Notes: generated by a model from the sequence alone, not told the origin. A DNA stretch of 64,000 bases from Orrella sp037026685 (GCF_037026685.1 NZ_JBANET010000003.1:124001-188000); one strand, 5' to 3'; counted from the first letter of the stretch, positions 25,527 to 34,770 are shown. Numbers and translations: made by a program.

Positions 25527-27284
25527 ATGAAGACATCTCCCCGCAAGACCCTGCAGTCGCTGCGCAGCCAGCGCTGGTTCGCCGCCGACGACATCCGCGG
25601 CTTCGCGCACCGCCAGCGGATGCAGCAGCAAGGCCTGGCGCGCGAAGAGTTCATGGGCCGGCCGGTGATCGGCATCCTGAACACCTGGAGCGAGCTTTCC
25701 CCCTGCCACGCGCACCTGCGCGAGCGCGCCAACGCCGTCAAGCGCGGCGTGCTGCAGGCCGGCGGCTATCCGCTGGAGCTGCCCGCGATGAGCCTGGGCG
25801 AAGTCATGGTCAAGCCCACGACCATGATCTACCGCAACTTCCTGGCCATGGAAACCGAGGAGCTGCTGCGCAGCCTGCCGCTGGACGGCGCGGTGCTCAT
25901 GGGCGGCTGCGACAAGACCACCCCCGGACTGGTCATGGGCGCCCTGTCCATGGACATCCCGGCCATCTTCTGTCCGGCCGGGCCCATGCTCAATGACCGC
26001 TACCGGGGCCAGCCGGTCGGCGCCGGCACCCACACCAAGAAGTACTGGGAGCAATACGCCGTCGGCAACATAGACCAGCAGGAATGGATCGGCCTGGAGG
26101 CCCGCATGACGCGCGCACCGGGGACCTGCAACACCATGGGCACGGCCAGCACCATGACCGCCATCGTCGAAGCCATGGGGCTGGCGCTGCCGGGCGCCAG
26201 CAGCATTCCGGCCATGGACGCGGGACACAGCCGCATGGCGTGGGCCTGCGGGCAACGCATCGTCCAAATGGTCTGGGAAGACCTCAAGCCTTCGCGCATC
26301 GTCGACAAGGCCGCCCTGATGAACGGCGTGGCCGCGTACATGGCCCTGGGCGGATCGACCAACGCGGCCGTGCACCTGCCCGCCATCGCCGGCCGCGCCG
26401 GCCTTGCGCTGGGCCTGGACGAACTGGATGCGGTGGCCCGGCGGGTGCCCGTACTGGCCAATCTTTTTCCCTCGGGCAATGCGCTGATGGAGGATTTCCA
26501 CTATGCCGGGGGCTTGCCCGCGCTGCTGAACAAGATTCGCGACGAACTTGCGCTGGACTGCCTGACGGTCACCGGCAAGACCCTGGGCGAGAACATAGCG
26601 GGCCGCCTGAGCACCGACGACGAAATCATCCGAGACCGCTGCCGGCCGCTGGTAGCCGCGCCCGCGGATTGCCCCGAGGCGGCCATGGCGCTGGCCGTGC
26701 TGCACGGCAACCTGTGCCCCGACGGCGCGGTGATCAAGCCCTCGGCCGCCAGCCCCGCCTTGCTGCGTCACCGGGGCCGCGCCCTGGTGTTCGACTCGAA
26801 TGCCGAACTGCTGGCCGCGGTCAACGACCCGGACCTGGACGTGGATCAAAACACCGTGCTGGTGCTGCGCAACGGCGGGCCCGTGGGCGCGCCCGGCATG
26901 CCCGAATGGGGCAACCTGCCCATTCCCAAGAAGCTGCTCAAGCAAGGCGTGCGCGACCTGCTGCGCATCTCCGACTCTCGCATGAGCGGCACGCACTACG
27001 GCACCTGCGTGCTGCACGTGGCCCCCGAATCGGCGGTGGGCGGACCGCTGGCGCTGGTGCGCAGCGGCGACACGATCGAGCTGGACATCGGCCGGCGCCG
27101 GCTGGACATGCTGGTCGACGAAGCCGAACTCGCCCGCCGCCGCGCGGCCTGGCAGGCACCGCAGACCGCCTATGTGCGCGGCTACACGCGCATCTACCAG
27201 CAACAGGTCAGCCAGGCGGACAAAGGCTGCGATTTCGAGATCCTGAGCGGCAACGCCCCCACGCCCGAACCGCCCATCTACTGA
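25527..27284 (+). CDS. IlvD/Edd family sugar-acid dehydratase (arabonate/xylonate type)
   Basis: This 585-residue enzyme should dehydrate an aldonic acid to its 2-keto-3-deoxy acid using an iron-sulfur cluster. Cluster cysteines are C60 (ELSPC), C128 (GGCDKTTPG) and C201 (APGTCNTMGT), the same three-cysteine spacing as L-arabonate and D-xylonate dehydratases. The late motif SDSRMSGTHYGTCVLHVAPE is present. It is followed by an aldolase gene that could cleave the product. It is about 30 residues shorter than true dihydroxy-acid dehydratase IlvD, and the setting is catabolic, so the sugar-acid role is preferred. Confidence 0.9.
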   Translation: MKTSPRKTLQSLRSQRWFAADDIRGFAHRQRMQQQGLAREEFMGRPVIGILNTWSELSPCHAHLRERANAVKRGVLQAGGYPLELPAMSLGEVMVKPTTMIYRNFLAMETEELLRSLPLDGAVLMGGCDKTTPGLVMGALSMDIPAIFCPAGPMLNDRYRGQPVGAGTHTKKYWEQYAVGNIDQQEWIGLEARMTRAPGTCNTMGTASTMTAIVEAMGLALPGASSIPAMDAGHSRMAWACGQRIVQMVWEDLKPSRIVDKAALMNGVAAYMALGGSTNAAVHLPAIAGRAGLALGLDELDAVARRVPVLANLFPSGNALMEDFHYAGGLPALLNKIRDELALDCLTVTGKTLGENIAGRLSTDDEIIRDRCRPLVAAPADCPEAAMALAVLHGNLCPDGAVIKPSAASPALLRHRGRALVFDSNAELLAAVNDPDLDVDQNTVLVLRNGGPVGAPGMPEWGNLPIPKKLLKQGVRDLLRISDSRMSGTHYGTCVLHVAPESAVGGPLALVRSGDTIELDIGRRRLDMLVDEAELARRRAAWQAPQTAYVRGYTRIYQQQVSQADKGCDFEILSGNAPTPEPPIY

Positions 27285-27291
27285 ACCCAAC

Positions 27292-27320
27292 GCGGCCGGC
27301 GCACCGCAAGCGCCGGCCGC
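27292..27320 (+). terminator. Intra-operon hairpin between dehydratase and aldolase genes
   Basis: GCGGCCGGCGC and GCGCCGGCCGC form a perfect 11-bp stem around a seven-base loop. The following bases are pyrimidine-rich (ctttctcccttt) but lack a real T run. It is more likely a partial attenuator or 3' end protector within the operon than a full terminator. Confidence 0.5.
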
Positions 27321-27355
27321 CCGGCTTTCTCCCTTTCCGCACAGGACGGATCCCC

Positions 27356-28168
27356 ATGGCAGCATCGCGAGACATACTCGAAAACCCCTTCAAGCAACGC
27401 CTGGCCCAGGCCGACGGCGTGCCGCTGGGCACCTGGCTGATGAGCGGCGCGCCGGCCAGCGCCGAGGCGCTGGGCCGGCTGGGCTACGACTGGCTTCTGG
27501 TAGACCAGGAACACGTGCCGATCGATGCGCGCGACACGATGCAGATGCTGCAGGCCATCGAAGCGGCCGGCACGGCGGCCGTGGTGCGGCTGGCGGCCAA
27601 CGACCCTGTGCTGTTCAAGCGCGCGCTGGATCTGGGCGCGCGCACGGTCATGGTGCCCTTCGTCGACAGCGCCCAGGACGCGCGCCGGGCCGTCTCGGCC
27701 AGCAAGTATCCGCCGCAAGGCACTCGCGGCTTTGCCGCCGTGGTGCGCGCCAGCGGCTACGGCACCGCCGCGGACTATGCCCGGCGGGCAAACGACTCGG
27801 TCTACACCATCATCCAGATCGAGACGCCCGCGGCCGTGCAGGCGCTGGAGGAGATCGCCGCCGTGCCGGGCGTGGACGCCCTGTTCCTGGGCCCGGGCGA
27901 CCTGTCGGCCAATATGGGGCATATCGGCGACATCACCCATCCCGACGTGCAGGCCATCATCAAGGACGTCGCGCAGCGCTGCCGCAAGCTGGGCATTCCC
28001 TGCGGCATCGTCGGCCCCACGCCCGAAGTGGTGTGCGGTTTCGTCCAGGCCGGCTACGCCTTCGTGGCGGTGGCCTCGGACATGGCGATGATGCTGCGCC
28101 AAGCCACCGCCTGGATGCAAACCATGAAGCCGGCCTTGACGGGCGGCTTCGAAAGCTCGGTCTATTGA
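27356..28168 (+). CDS. HpcH/HpaI family aldolase
   Basis: This 270-residue class II, metal-dependent pyruvate aldolase is of the HpaI/GarL type. It should split a 2-keto-3-deoxy sugar acid into pyruvate and an aldehyde. Recognisable residues are H53 (VDQEHVP), R78 (VRLAAND), the metal ligands E156 (IQIETP) and D182 (GPGDLS). The dehydratase encoded before it would supply the keto-deoxy acid. The spacing to that gene is 71 bp and holds a hairpin. The exact sugar is not known. Confidence 0.9.
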   Translation: MAASRDILENPFKQRLAQADGVPLGTWLMSGAPASAEALGRLGYDWLLVDQEHVPIDARDTMQMLQAIEAAGTAAVVRLAANDPVLFKRALDLGARTVMVPFVDSAQDARRAVSASKYPPQGTRGFAAVVRASGYGTAADYARRANDSVYTIIQIETPAAVQALEEIAAVPGVDALFLGPGDLSANMGHIGDITHPDVQAIIKDVAQRCRKLGIPCGIVGPTPEVVCGFVQAGYAFVAVASDMAMMLRQATAWMQTMKPALTGGFESSVY

Positions 28169-28200
28169 AAACCAACAATATCCCTTCAAGGAGACACCCC

Positions 28201-29157
28201 ATGCTGCGCACCGTCCTCGCGACCGCGGCGCTGGGCCTGGCCGCCACGGCCGCCCAACCCGTCCTGGCGCAATCCGGCTATCCCACGAATCCCGTCACGC
28301 TGCTGGTGCCGTTCGGGCCGGGCGGCACCTCGGACATCATGGCCCGCCTGCTGCAGCAGCCGCTGGCCGAAGCGCTGGGCACCACCGTGGTGGTGGAGAA
28401 CCGGGGCGGCGCGGGCGGAGCCATCGGCATGAGCGCGCTGGCGCGCGCCAAGCCGGACGGCTACACCATCGGCCTGTCCGTGATCGGGCCGGAGATCCTG
28501 CAGCCCTCGATGCGCAATACCGGCTACGGGCCCGACGACTTCGAGCACCTGTGCGGCACCTATGACGTGCCGCTGATGATGATGGTCAAGCCCGACTCGC
28601 CCTACAAAAGCCTGGCCGACGTGATCGAGGACGCCAAGCGCAAGCCCGGCGGCCTGACCTATGCATCCTCGGGCGCCGGCACGGTCCTGCACCTTGCCAT
28701 GACCATGCTGCTCGAGGCCAACCAGGCCCCGGGCCTGCACGTTCCCTACAAAAACTCCAGCGAGATGGTGACGGCGCTGATGGGCGGACAGGTGGACGTC
28801 TTCAACGACACGCCGACCATCTCGACGCAGTACCGTCTGCGGGGCCTGGCGGTCTACGACGACAAGCGCCTGCCGGCGTTTCCCGACGTACCGACCGCGG
28901 CCGAGGCGGGCTTTCCCCTGAAGGCATCGGTCTGGGGCGGGCTGATCGCGCCGCGCGGCCTGCCCGAACCCGTACGCGCCAAGCTCGAGCAGGCTTGCCG
29001 CGACGCCACCCATACCGAGGCCTACCAACGCCGCGCCGCCCAGATCAACACGCCCCTGGCCTATCGGGACGGCCAGCAATACGGCCGGTTCGTGCGCGAG
29101 GAAATGCAGCGCTACAGCCGGCTGATCCAGGAAACCGGGCTGGCCAGCCAGCAATAG
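28201..29157 (+). CDS. Bug-family periplasmic receptor (second of the operon)
   Basis: This 318-residue Bug/TctC-type receptor has a signal peptide ending near PVLAQSGYPTNPVTLLVPF. The family loops FGPGGTSDIMARLLQQPL, VVENRGGAGGAIG and LHVPYKNSSEMVTALMGGQ are present. The ATG follows an AAGGAGA box. It is the second Bug gene in this five-gene operon, suggesting the pathway serves two related acids. It lies between the aldolase and the enolase-superfamily gene. Confidence 0.92.
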   Translation: MLRTVLATAALGLAATAAQPVLAQSGYPTNPVTLLVPFGPGGTSDIMARLLQQPLAEALGTTVVVENRGGAGGAIGMSALARAKPDGYTIGLSVIGPEILQPSMRNTGYGPDDFEHLCGTYDVPLMMMVKPDSPYKSLADVIEDAKRKPGGLTYASSGAGTVLHLAMTMLLEANQAPGLHVPYKNSSEMVTALMGGQVDVFNDTPTISTQYRLRGLAVYDDKRLPAFPDVPTAAEAGFPLKASVWGGLIAPRGLPEPVRAKLEQACRDATHTEAYQRRAAQINTPLAYRDGQQYGRFVREEMQRYSRLIQETGLASQQ

Positions 29158-29186
29158 ACGCCCATGCCCGCAGCCGGAGCCTTCGC

Positions 29187-30329
29187 ATGATCAAGATCGA
29201 CCGCCTGGAAGCCTTCGTCTATCGCGCCCCGGCCGAGCCGCCGGTGCAGACGTCCTTCGGCCTGATGCGCGACCGGCCCGCAGTGCTGGTACGCGTGACC
29301 GACACCGACGGCGCCCAGGGCTGGGGAGAAATATGGTGCAACTTTCCCACCGTGGGTGCCGAACATCGCGCCCGCCTGGCGCTGGCCTACGGCGCGCCGC
29401 TGCTGACCAGCCGGCCCTGGGCGCACCCGGGCCAGGCCTTTGCCCACCTGACGGACAAGCTTGCCGTGCTGGCCTTGCAGACCGGCGAAGCCGGCCCGCT
29501 GCAGCAAATGGTGGCCGGCCTTGACGTGGCGATGTGGGACCTGCATGCGCGGCGCGAGAACCGGCCGTTATGGCAGATGCTGGGAGGCGAGCGCGCCGCA
29601 CCGGTACAACTGTATGCATCGGGCATCAACCCGACCGACCCCCAGGTGCTGGCCGCCGCCAAGCGCGACGAGGGCTACCGCGCCTTCAAGCTGAAGGTGG
29701 GCTTCGGCCTGCAGCGCGACCTGGCGAACCTGCAGGCCATGCGGCAGGCGCTGGGCCCCGCCGCCGTGCTGATGGCCGACGCCAACCAGGCCTGGGATAT
29801 GGAGACAGCCTGCGCCGCGGGCGAGCGCCTGGCCGCGTTCGACCTGCTCTGGCTGGAAGAGCCGCTGCGCGCGGATCAGCCGCCGCAATGCTGGAGCGAA
29901 CTGGCGCGGCGCCAACCGGTGCGCCTGGCCGGCGGCGAGAACCTGGCCGGTCTGGCGCAGTTCGACGCCTTCCTCGCCCAAGCCGGCATGGCGGTGATCC
30001 AGCCCGACCTGGGCAAATGGGGCGGCTTCACCGGCTGCGCCGAAGTGGCCCGGCGCGCCGTGCAGGCCGGGCGCTGGTACTGCCCGCACTGGCTGGGCGC
30101 AGGCATCGGCCTGATGGCCTCCATGCACCTGAAGACCGCCATCGGCGGGCCTGGCTACGTAGAGGTCGACGCCAACCCCAACCCCTTGCGCGAGCTGCTG
30201 GCCATGCCGGCCTGGACGCTGTCCGAAGGCAGCGTGACATTGGGCGCGCAGCCGGGCCTGGGCGTGGTGCCCGACCTGGCGGGCGCCGAACGCTACCGGA
30301 TCGACCTGCCCACCAGCGGGCTGGCCTGA
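29187..30329 (+). CDS. Enolase superfamily dehydratase (mandelate racemase/muconate cycloisomerase family)
   Basis: This 380-residue enzyme has the two-domain enolase-superfamily fold and should abstract the alpha proton of a carboxylate. Metal ligands are D198 (DANQAW), E224 (LEEPL) and E251 (GGENL). The base residues are a KxK pair, K168 and K170, and a D274/H301 dyad (QPDLGKWGG, CPHWLG), as in the mandelate-racemase subgroup of acid-sugar dehydratases. The start at 29187 begins the conserved MIKIDRLEAF. It is the last gene of the LacI-controlled operon and may dehydrate a second sugar acid into the same aldolase step. Confidence 0.9.
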   Translation: MIKIDRLEAFVYRAPAEPPVQTSFGLMRDRPAVLVRVTDTDGAQGWGEIWCNFPTVGAEHRARLALAYGAPLLTSRPWAHPGQAFAHLTDKLAVLALQTGEAGPLQQMVAGLDVAMWDLHARRENRPLWQMLGGERAAPVQLYASGINPTDPQVLAAAKRDEGYRAFKLKVGFGLQRDLANLQAMRQALGPAAVLMADANQAWDMETACAAGERLAAFDLLWLEEPLRADQPPQCWSELARRQPVRLAGGENLAGLAQFDAFLAQAGMAVIQPDLGKWGGFTGCAEVARRAVQAGRWYCPHWLGAGIGLMASMHLKTAIGGPGYVEVDANPNPLRELLAMPAWTLSEGSVTLGAQPGLGVVPDLAGAERYRIDLPTSGLA

Positions 30330-30442
30330 GAGGCGCGCAAGCCGCGCCGTCCCGGACCGGCACAGGTCAAGGCCGCCGGCACGCTACCGCTCGACCCATA
30401 CGCCCGCTACAGTCCTGGTATCGCTTTCGCCGCCAGGACATC

Positions 30443-31753
30443 ATGGACACACCCAACAAGGAACGGGAACTTCGGCGCAACCAGCGGCGCGCCCTGTTCT
30501 TCCTGCTCGCGTCCGCGGCGCTGTTCCTGCTGACCGCCTTCCTGCCGCCCGGCTTCTGGGTCAGCGGCGCCAAGGCCGTGGCCGAGGCAGCGCTGATCGG
30601 CGCGCTGGCCGACTGGTTCGCCGTGGCGGCCCTGTTCCATCGCATCGGCGTGCCCGGCCTGGGCCTGCCCATCCCCTTTCTGACGCGCCACACCGCCATC
30701 ATCCCCAACAACAAGGCGCGCATCGCCGACGAACTGGCCAGCTTCGTGCGGGACAAGTTCCTGGACGAGCAATCGCTGGTGCAGCTGATCCGCCAGCACG
30801 ACCCGGCCAGCCGGCTGGCTGCGTGGCTGCGCGCACGCGGCAACGCCCGGCGGCTGAGCCGGCATCTGGCCAAGGCGGCGGCCGGCATGCTGGCGCTGAC
30901 CGGCGACGCCCGGATCCAGCGGCTGATGGCCGAGGCGCTGCGCGCGCTGCTGCGGCGGCTGGATCTGTCGCAGGCGGCCGGCTCGGTGCTGGAGACGCTG
31001 ACCAAGGACGGCAGGCACCAGCAGCTGCTGGACGAAGGCATGGCGCAACTGGTGGCCCTGCTGCGCGACGCCCCGACCCGCGCGCTGATCGCCCAGAGCC
31101 TGGTGCTGTGGTTCAAGCGGGAATATCCCACCATCGAGAAGCTCATGCCCACCAGCTGGGCAGGCCGCAATGGCGCCGAACTGGTCGCCTCGGTCCTGGA
31201 CAAGGTGCTGGCCGAGGTGGCCCGCGATCCGGACCATGCGCTGCGGCGCAAGTTCGACCAGGCGCTCGAGCGCCTGATCGCGCGCCTGCGCCAGGATCCG
31301 TCCTTCATCGAGCAGGGCGAGAAGCTCAAGCGCGCGCTGGCCGAGGGCGAGGCGGCCAACCGCTATGTCGCGGCGCTCTGGCAGGATTGGCGCCAATGGC
31401 TCGAACGCGACCTGGCCGCCGAGGATTCGGCCCTGCGCGCCGGCATCGCCGGCATGGGCCTGTGGCTAGGCCGCCAGCTGGCGCGCAGCCCGGCCCTGCG
31501 TCAATCGCTGAACGAGCACCTGGAAGGCGCCGCACGCGCCGTGGCGCCGGACTTCGCGCGCTTTCTGGCGCGCCACATCAGCGATACGGTCAAGCGCTGG
31601 GATACGCGCGAGCTGTCGCGCCAGATCGAGCTGGACATCGGCAAGGACCTGCAATACATCCGCATCAACGGCACCCTGGTGGGCGGGCTGATCGGCATGC
31701 TGCTGTACCTGGGTTCGCGCGGCATCGAGGCCGTCAGCCCCTACGTGCGCTAG
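30443..31753 (+). CDS. DUF445 family membrane-associated protein
   Basis: This 436-residue protein has an N-terminal membrane helix (ALFFLLASAALFLLTAFL), the conserved ALIGALADWFAVAALFHR segment, HTAIIPNNKARIADEL, a long helical middle, and a C-terminal membrane segment (GTLVGGLIGMLLYLG). These are the marks of DUF445/YjiN-like proteins, whose function is unsettled. It follows the sugar-acid operon by 113 bp and is probably independent. Its stop codon shares the palindrome CTAG with the stop of the convergent DMT gene. Confidence 0.85.
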   Translation: MDTPNKERELRRNQRRALFFLLASAALFLLTAFLPPGFWVSGAKAVAEAALIGALADWFAVAALFHRIGVPGLGLPIPFLTRHTAIIPNNKARIADELASFVRDKFLDEQSLVQLIRQHDPASRLAAWLRARGNARRLSRHLAKAAAGMLALTGDARIQRLMAEALRALLRRLDLSQAAGSVLETLTKDGRHQQLLDEGMAQLVALLRDAPTRALIAQSLVLWFKREYPTIEKLMPTSWAGRNGAELVASVLDKVLAEVARDPDHALRRKFDQALERLIARLRQDPSFIEQGEKLKRALAEGEAANRYVAALWQDWRQWLERDLAAEDSALRAGIAGMGLWLGRQLARSPALRQSLNEHLEGAARAVAPDFARFLARHISDTVKRWDTRELSRQIELDIGKDLQYIRINGTLVGGLIGMLLYLGSRGIEAVSPYVR

Positions 31754-32679
31754 CCCTGCGCGGCGGCCCGCTCGGCCCGCCGGCGGCGCTGCTGCGCGCG
31801 CACGGTCGCCATCCCGCCCAGCGCGATCATGCCCATGCCCAGCAGCGCCCAGGCATCCGGATGCTGGTCGTACACGAGATAGCCCAGCAGCACGGCGAAT
31901 ACGATCTGGAAATAGCCGAAAGGCGCCAGCAGCACCGGGCTGGCCTGCTTGAAGGCCGAGGCCAGCAGCATGTGCCCCATCATGCCCAGCAGCCCCAGCG
32001 CGATCATCCAGGCCCAGCCCGCCGCGTCGGGCGTCTGCCAGAAAAATGGCAGCATGACCGAGGCCAGCGCCGTGCCGAACAGGCCCACGAGGAAGTTGGA
32101 CTTGGCCGCGCCGTCCACGGCGCCGGTCGCGCGCGTCAGCAGCTGGTAGACGGCGAAGAACACGCCACAGGAACCGGGCAGCAGGATGGCCGGCGTCCAC
32201 AGCGCGCCGCCCGGCCGCACGATCAGCAGCACGCCCGCCAGCCCGGCGGCCACCGCCAGCCACTGCACGGGCCTGACCTGCTCGCGATAGAACAGCCGCG
32301 AGATCACCAGCACGAACAGCGGCGCCAGGAACACCATGGCGGTGGATTCGGCCAGCGGCACGTAGCGCAGGCCGTTCATGAAGCAATAGGCGATGCCGAC
32401 CAGGCAGACCGCGCGCAGGAAGTGCAGCCCGAGCGCGCTCGAGCGCAAGGCCGCCGCGCCCATGCGCGGCGCGACGATGGCGCTCATTGCGCACAGGTGC
32501 ACCAGGTAGCGCGCCCAGATCAGCAAGGGCACGGGATAGCCCTGCGCCAGGTACTTGGCCAGGGTGTCGTGGCTGGCAAGGCAAAGCGTGGCCACGATCA
32601 AGGTCAGGATGGCGGCGGCGGGGCTGTGGGGGATGGGCAGGCGAGGCATCGACGGGGCAGGCGCAAGGCAGGCAGACAT
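31750..32679 (-). CDS. DMT superfamily transporter (EamA)
   Basis: This 309-residue inner-membrane protein has two EamA repeats of five predicted helices each. Typical stretches are DTLAKYLAQGYPVPLLIWARY in the first repeat and LLAPFGYFQIVFAVLLGYLVY in the second. Such proteins export metabolites or drugs; the substrate is not predictable. A good promoter lies upstream at 32712-32740. It is convergent with the DUF445 gene and divergent from the TRAP operon. Confidence 0.88.
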   Translation of the reverse strand: MSACLAPAPSMPRLPIPHSPAAAILTLIVATLCLASHDTLAKYLAQGYPVPLLIWARYLVHLCAMSAIVAPRMGAAALRSSALGLHFLRAVCLVGIAYCFMNGLRYVPLAESTAMVFLAPLFVLVISRLFYREQVRPVQWLAVAAGLAGVLLIVRPGGALWTPAILLPGSCGVFFAVYQLLTRATGAVDGAAKSNFLVGLFGTALASVMLPFFWQTPDAAGWAWMIALGLLGMMGHMLLASAFKQASPVLLAPFGYFQIVFAVLLGYLVYDQHPDAWALLGMGMIALGGMATVRAQQRRRRAERAAAQG

Positions 32680-32711
32680 AGTAGTTCTTTTGCTTGTGGT
32701 GCCGCCTTGGG

Positions 32712-32740
32712 TGCATAAGCTTTCATAAAACTTTCACCAA
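32712..32740 (-). promoter_or_regulatory. Sigma70-type promoter of the DMT transporter gene
   Basis: On the minus strand TTGGTG (32735-32740) and TATGCA (32712-32717) are 17 bases apart, inside an AT-rich 226-bp gap. Transcription would start near 32705, some 25 bases before the ATG. No equally good promoter was found for the divergent TRAP operon, although TATATA occurs at 32785-32790. Confidence 0.5.
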
Positions 32741-32905
32741 ACTGACGGCAAGGGTTTACCCGGTACGACGCGACGAAATTTCTCTATATATTTCCTGCCC
32801 ACAACAAAAGCCGTCGTTCACCATCCTGAACAGCCGGCGCAAGCGTCCACCAACAACGCCGAAGTTCAAACCCCGCGCTTACCAAAGCCTGTCAGGAGCC
32901 TTTCA

Positions 32906-34000
32906 ATGCAGCGCCGTTCGTTTCTCAAGCAAGCCGCCCTGGGCGCCGCCGCCGGCGGCGCCACCATCGCCGCCCCCGCCATCGCGCAAGACTCGCCCAC
33001 CGTCACCTGGCGGCTGGCCTCCAGCTTTCCGCGCAGCGCCGACGCCATCTACTCGGGCGCCGAAAGCGTGGGCAAATACGTGGCCGAAGCCACCGACGGC
33101 AAGTTCACCATCCGCACCTTCCCGGCCGGCGAGATCGTGCCGGCGCTGCAGGTGCTCGACGGCGTGCAGAACGGCACCATCGAGGCCGGCCACAGCGCTT
33201 CTTACTACTACTACGGCAAGGACCCGGTCCTGAGCTTCGACGCGGCCGTGCCCTTCGGCCTGAACACCCGCCAGATGAACGCCTGGATGCGCCACGGCGA
33301 TGGGCTGTCCCTGCTGCGCGAAGTCTTCAAGGCCTACAACATCGTGAATTTCCCCTGCGGCTATACCGGCACGCAGATGGGCGGCTGGTTCCGCAAGGAA
33401 ATCAAGTCGGTCGACGACCTCAAGGGCCTGAAGTTCCGCGTCAGCGCCTTCGCCGGGGCCGTGCTCTCGCGCCTGGGCGTGGTGCCGCAGCAGATCGCCG
33501 GCGGCGACATCTATCCCGCGCTGGAAAAAGGCACCATCGACGCGGCCGAATGGATCGGCCCCTACGACGACGAGAAACTGGGCTTTAACAAGGTCGCACC
33601 GCACTACTATTTCCCGGGCTGGTGGGAAGGCACGCTGCAGGTCTCGCTCTACGTCAACCAGGACGCCTATAACAAGCTGCCCAAGCGTTACCAGGCCGTG
33701 CTGGCGCAGGCCACCGCAGCGGCCACCAACGACATGATCGCCAAGTACGACGCCGAGAACCCGGCGGCGCTGCGCCGCCTGATCGCCGGCGGCGCGCAGC
33801 TCAAGGCCTTCCCCAAGCCCGTGCTCGACGCCTGCTACGCCGAGGCGGTCAAGCTCTACGACGAGCTCAGCGCCAAGAGCCCGATGTTCAAGAAGGTCTA
33901 CGAAAGCATGCGCGAGTTCCGCGACAACGAACTGCCCTGGTTCCGTGTCGCCGAAGGCAGCTACGACAGCTACATGGGCACCATCGGCCGCGGCAAGTAA
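32906..34000 (+). CDS. takP: TRAP transporter solute receptor, TakP-like (2-oxo acid type)
   Basis: This 364-residue periplasmic receptor carries a twin-arginine signal (MQRRSFLKQAALGAAAGG, cleavage near PAIAQ). It closely resembles TakP, the Rhodobacter receptor for 2-oxo acids such as pyruvate, in stretches such as GKDPVLSFDAAVPFGLN, GYTGTQMGGWFRKE, GGDIYPALEKGTIDAAEWIG and YYFPGWWEGT. A GGAG box lies seven bases before the ATG. The two membrane subunits follow after a strong hairpin. The transporter class is certain; the 2-oxo acid ligand follows from my recollection of TakP. Confidence 0.88.
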   Translation: MQRRSFLKQAALGAAAGGATIAAPAIAQDSPTVTWRLASSFPRSADAIYSGAESVGKYVAEATDGKFTIRTFPAGEIVPALQVLDGVQNGTIEAGHSASYYYYGKDPVLSFDAAVPFGLNTRQMNAWMRHGDGLSLLREVFKAYNIVNFPCGYTGTQMGGWFRKEIKSVDDLKGLKFRVSAFAGAVLSRLGVVPQQIAGGDIYPALEKGTIDAAEWIGPYDDEKLGFNKVAPHYYFPGWWEGTLQVSLYVNQDAYNKLPKRYQAVLAQATAAATNDMIAKYDAENPAALRRLIAGGAQLKAFPKPVLDACYAEAVKLYDELSAKSPMFKKVYESMREFRDNELPWFRVAEGSYDSYMGTIGRGK

Positions 34001-34011
34001 GCCTTGCGGCA

Positions 34012-34040
34012 CAGGCGCCGCCGCGGCGCGGCGGCGCCTG
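34012..34040 (+). terminator. Strong hairpin between TRAP receptor and membrane subunit genes
   Basis: CAGGCGCCGCCGC and GCGGCGGCGCCTG form a perfect 13-bp stem with a three-base loop, 11 bp after the receptor stop codon. No T run follows. Such hairpins commonly protect the 3' end of the receptor mRNA and reduce read-through, giving more binding protein than membrane subunits. The effect here is inferred. Confidence 0.6.
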
Positions 34041-34099
34041 CCGGCCCCCTTGCGCCCCCTTCCTTTTCCCATCGTCCGCCTTGCGGACCGGATCGCATC

Positions 34100-34768
34100 A
34101 TGAACGCCCTGCTTGCCCTGTCCCGGTTGATCGACGCGATCAACACGGCGGTGGGCCGTGCGGTGACGTGGCTGACCTTGATCGTCGTGCTCGTCAGCGC
34201 CGGCAATGCCGTCGTCAGAAAAGTCTTCAATACCAGTTCCAACGCCTGGCTGGAACTGCAGTGGTATCTGTTCGGCGCGCTGTTCCTGCTTGCCGCCGGC
34301 TACACCCTGCTGCGCAACGAACACGTGCGCGTGGACGTGCTGGCCTCGCGCCTGCCGCGCCGCGTGCAGCTCTATATCGAGATCTTCGGCGTGGTCTTCT
34401 TCCTCATGCCGGCCTGCCTGCTGATCCTTTGGCTATCCTGGCCCATGTTCATGGATTCCTTCCTGACCAACGAGCAATCCTCCAATCCCGGCGGGCTGGT
34501 GCGCTGGCCCGTCAAGCTGCTGATCCCGGTCGGCTTCGCCCTGCTGGTGCTGGCCGGCCTGTCGCACCTGATCAAGTGCGTGGGCTTTCTGATGGGACGC
34601 TGCGCCGATCCAGGCGCACGCGAAGAGGCCCTGTCCGCCGAAGAGGCGCTGGCGCGGGAAATCGCCGAAGAGGCGCGGCTGCGCGAAGCCCGCCTGGCCG
34701 CCCAGGCAGGCGGCCAGGCGCCGGCCGCCGCCGGCGGCACGGACCCGCGCGACGGAAAGGGGCGCTGA
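34100..34768 (+). CDS. TRAP transporter small permease subunit (DctQ type)
   Basis: This 222-residue inner-membrane protein has four predicted helices (for example AVGRAVTWLTLIVVLVSAGNAV and YLFGALFLLAAGYTLL), with NSSNAWLELQWYLF-like family residues (SSNAWLELQW) and RVDVL. The C-terminal 45 residues are a charged, alanine-rich cytoplasmic tail. It pairs with the large subunit encoded 2 bp downstream. It depends on the TakP-like receptor at 32906 for substrate. Confidence 0.88.
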   Translation: MNALLALSRLIDAINTAVGRAVTWLTLIVVLVSAGNAVVRKVFNTSSNAWLELQWYLFGALFLLAAGYTLLRNEHVRVDVLASRLPRRVQLYIEIFGVVFFLMPACLLILWLSWPMFMDSFLTNEQSSNPGGLVRWPVKLLIPVGFALLVLAGLSHLIKCVGFLMGRCADPGAREEALSAEEALAREIAEEARLREARLAAQAGGQAPAAAGGTDPRDGKGR

Positions 34769-34770
34769 TC

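Noticed and set aside
25527..27284. Dihydroxy-acid dehydratase IlvD for branched-chain amino acid synthesis
   Set aside because: The context is a LacI-controlled catabolic operon with an aldolase and receptors, and the cysteine spacing fits sugar-acid dehydratases.
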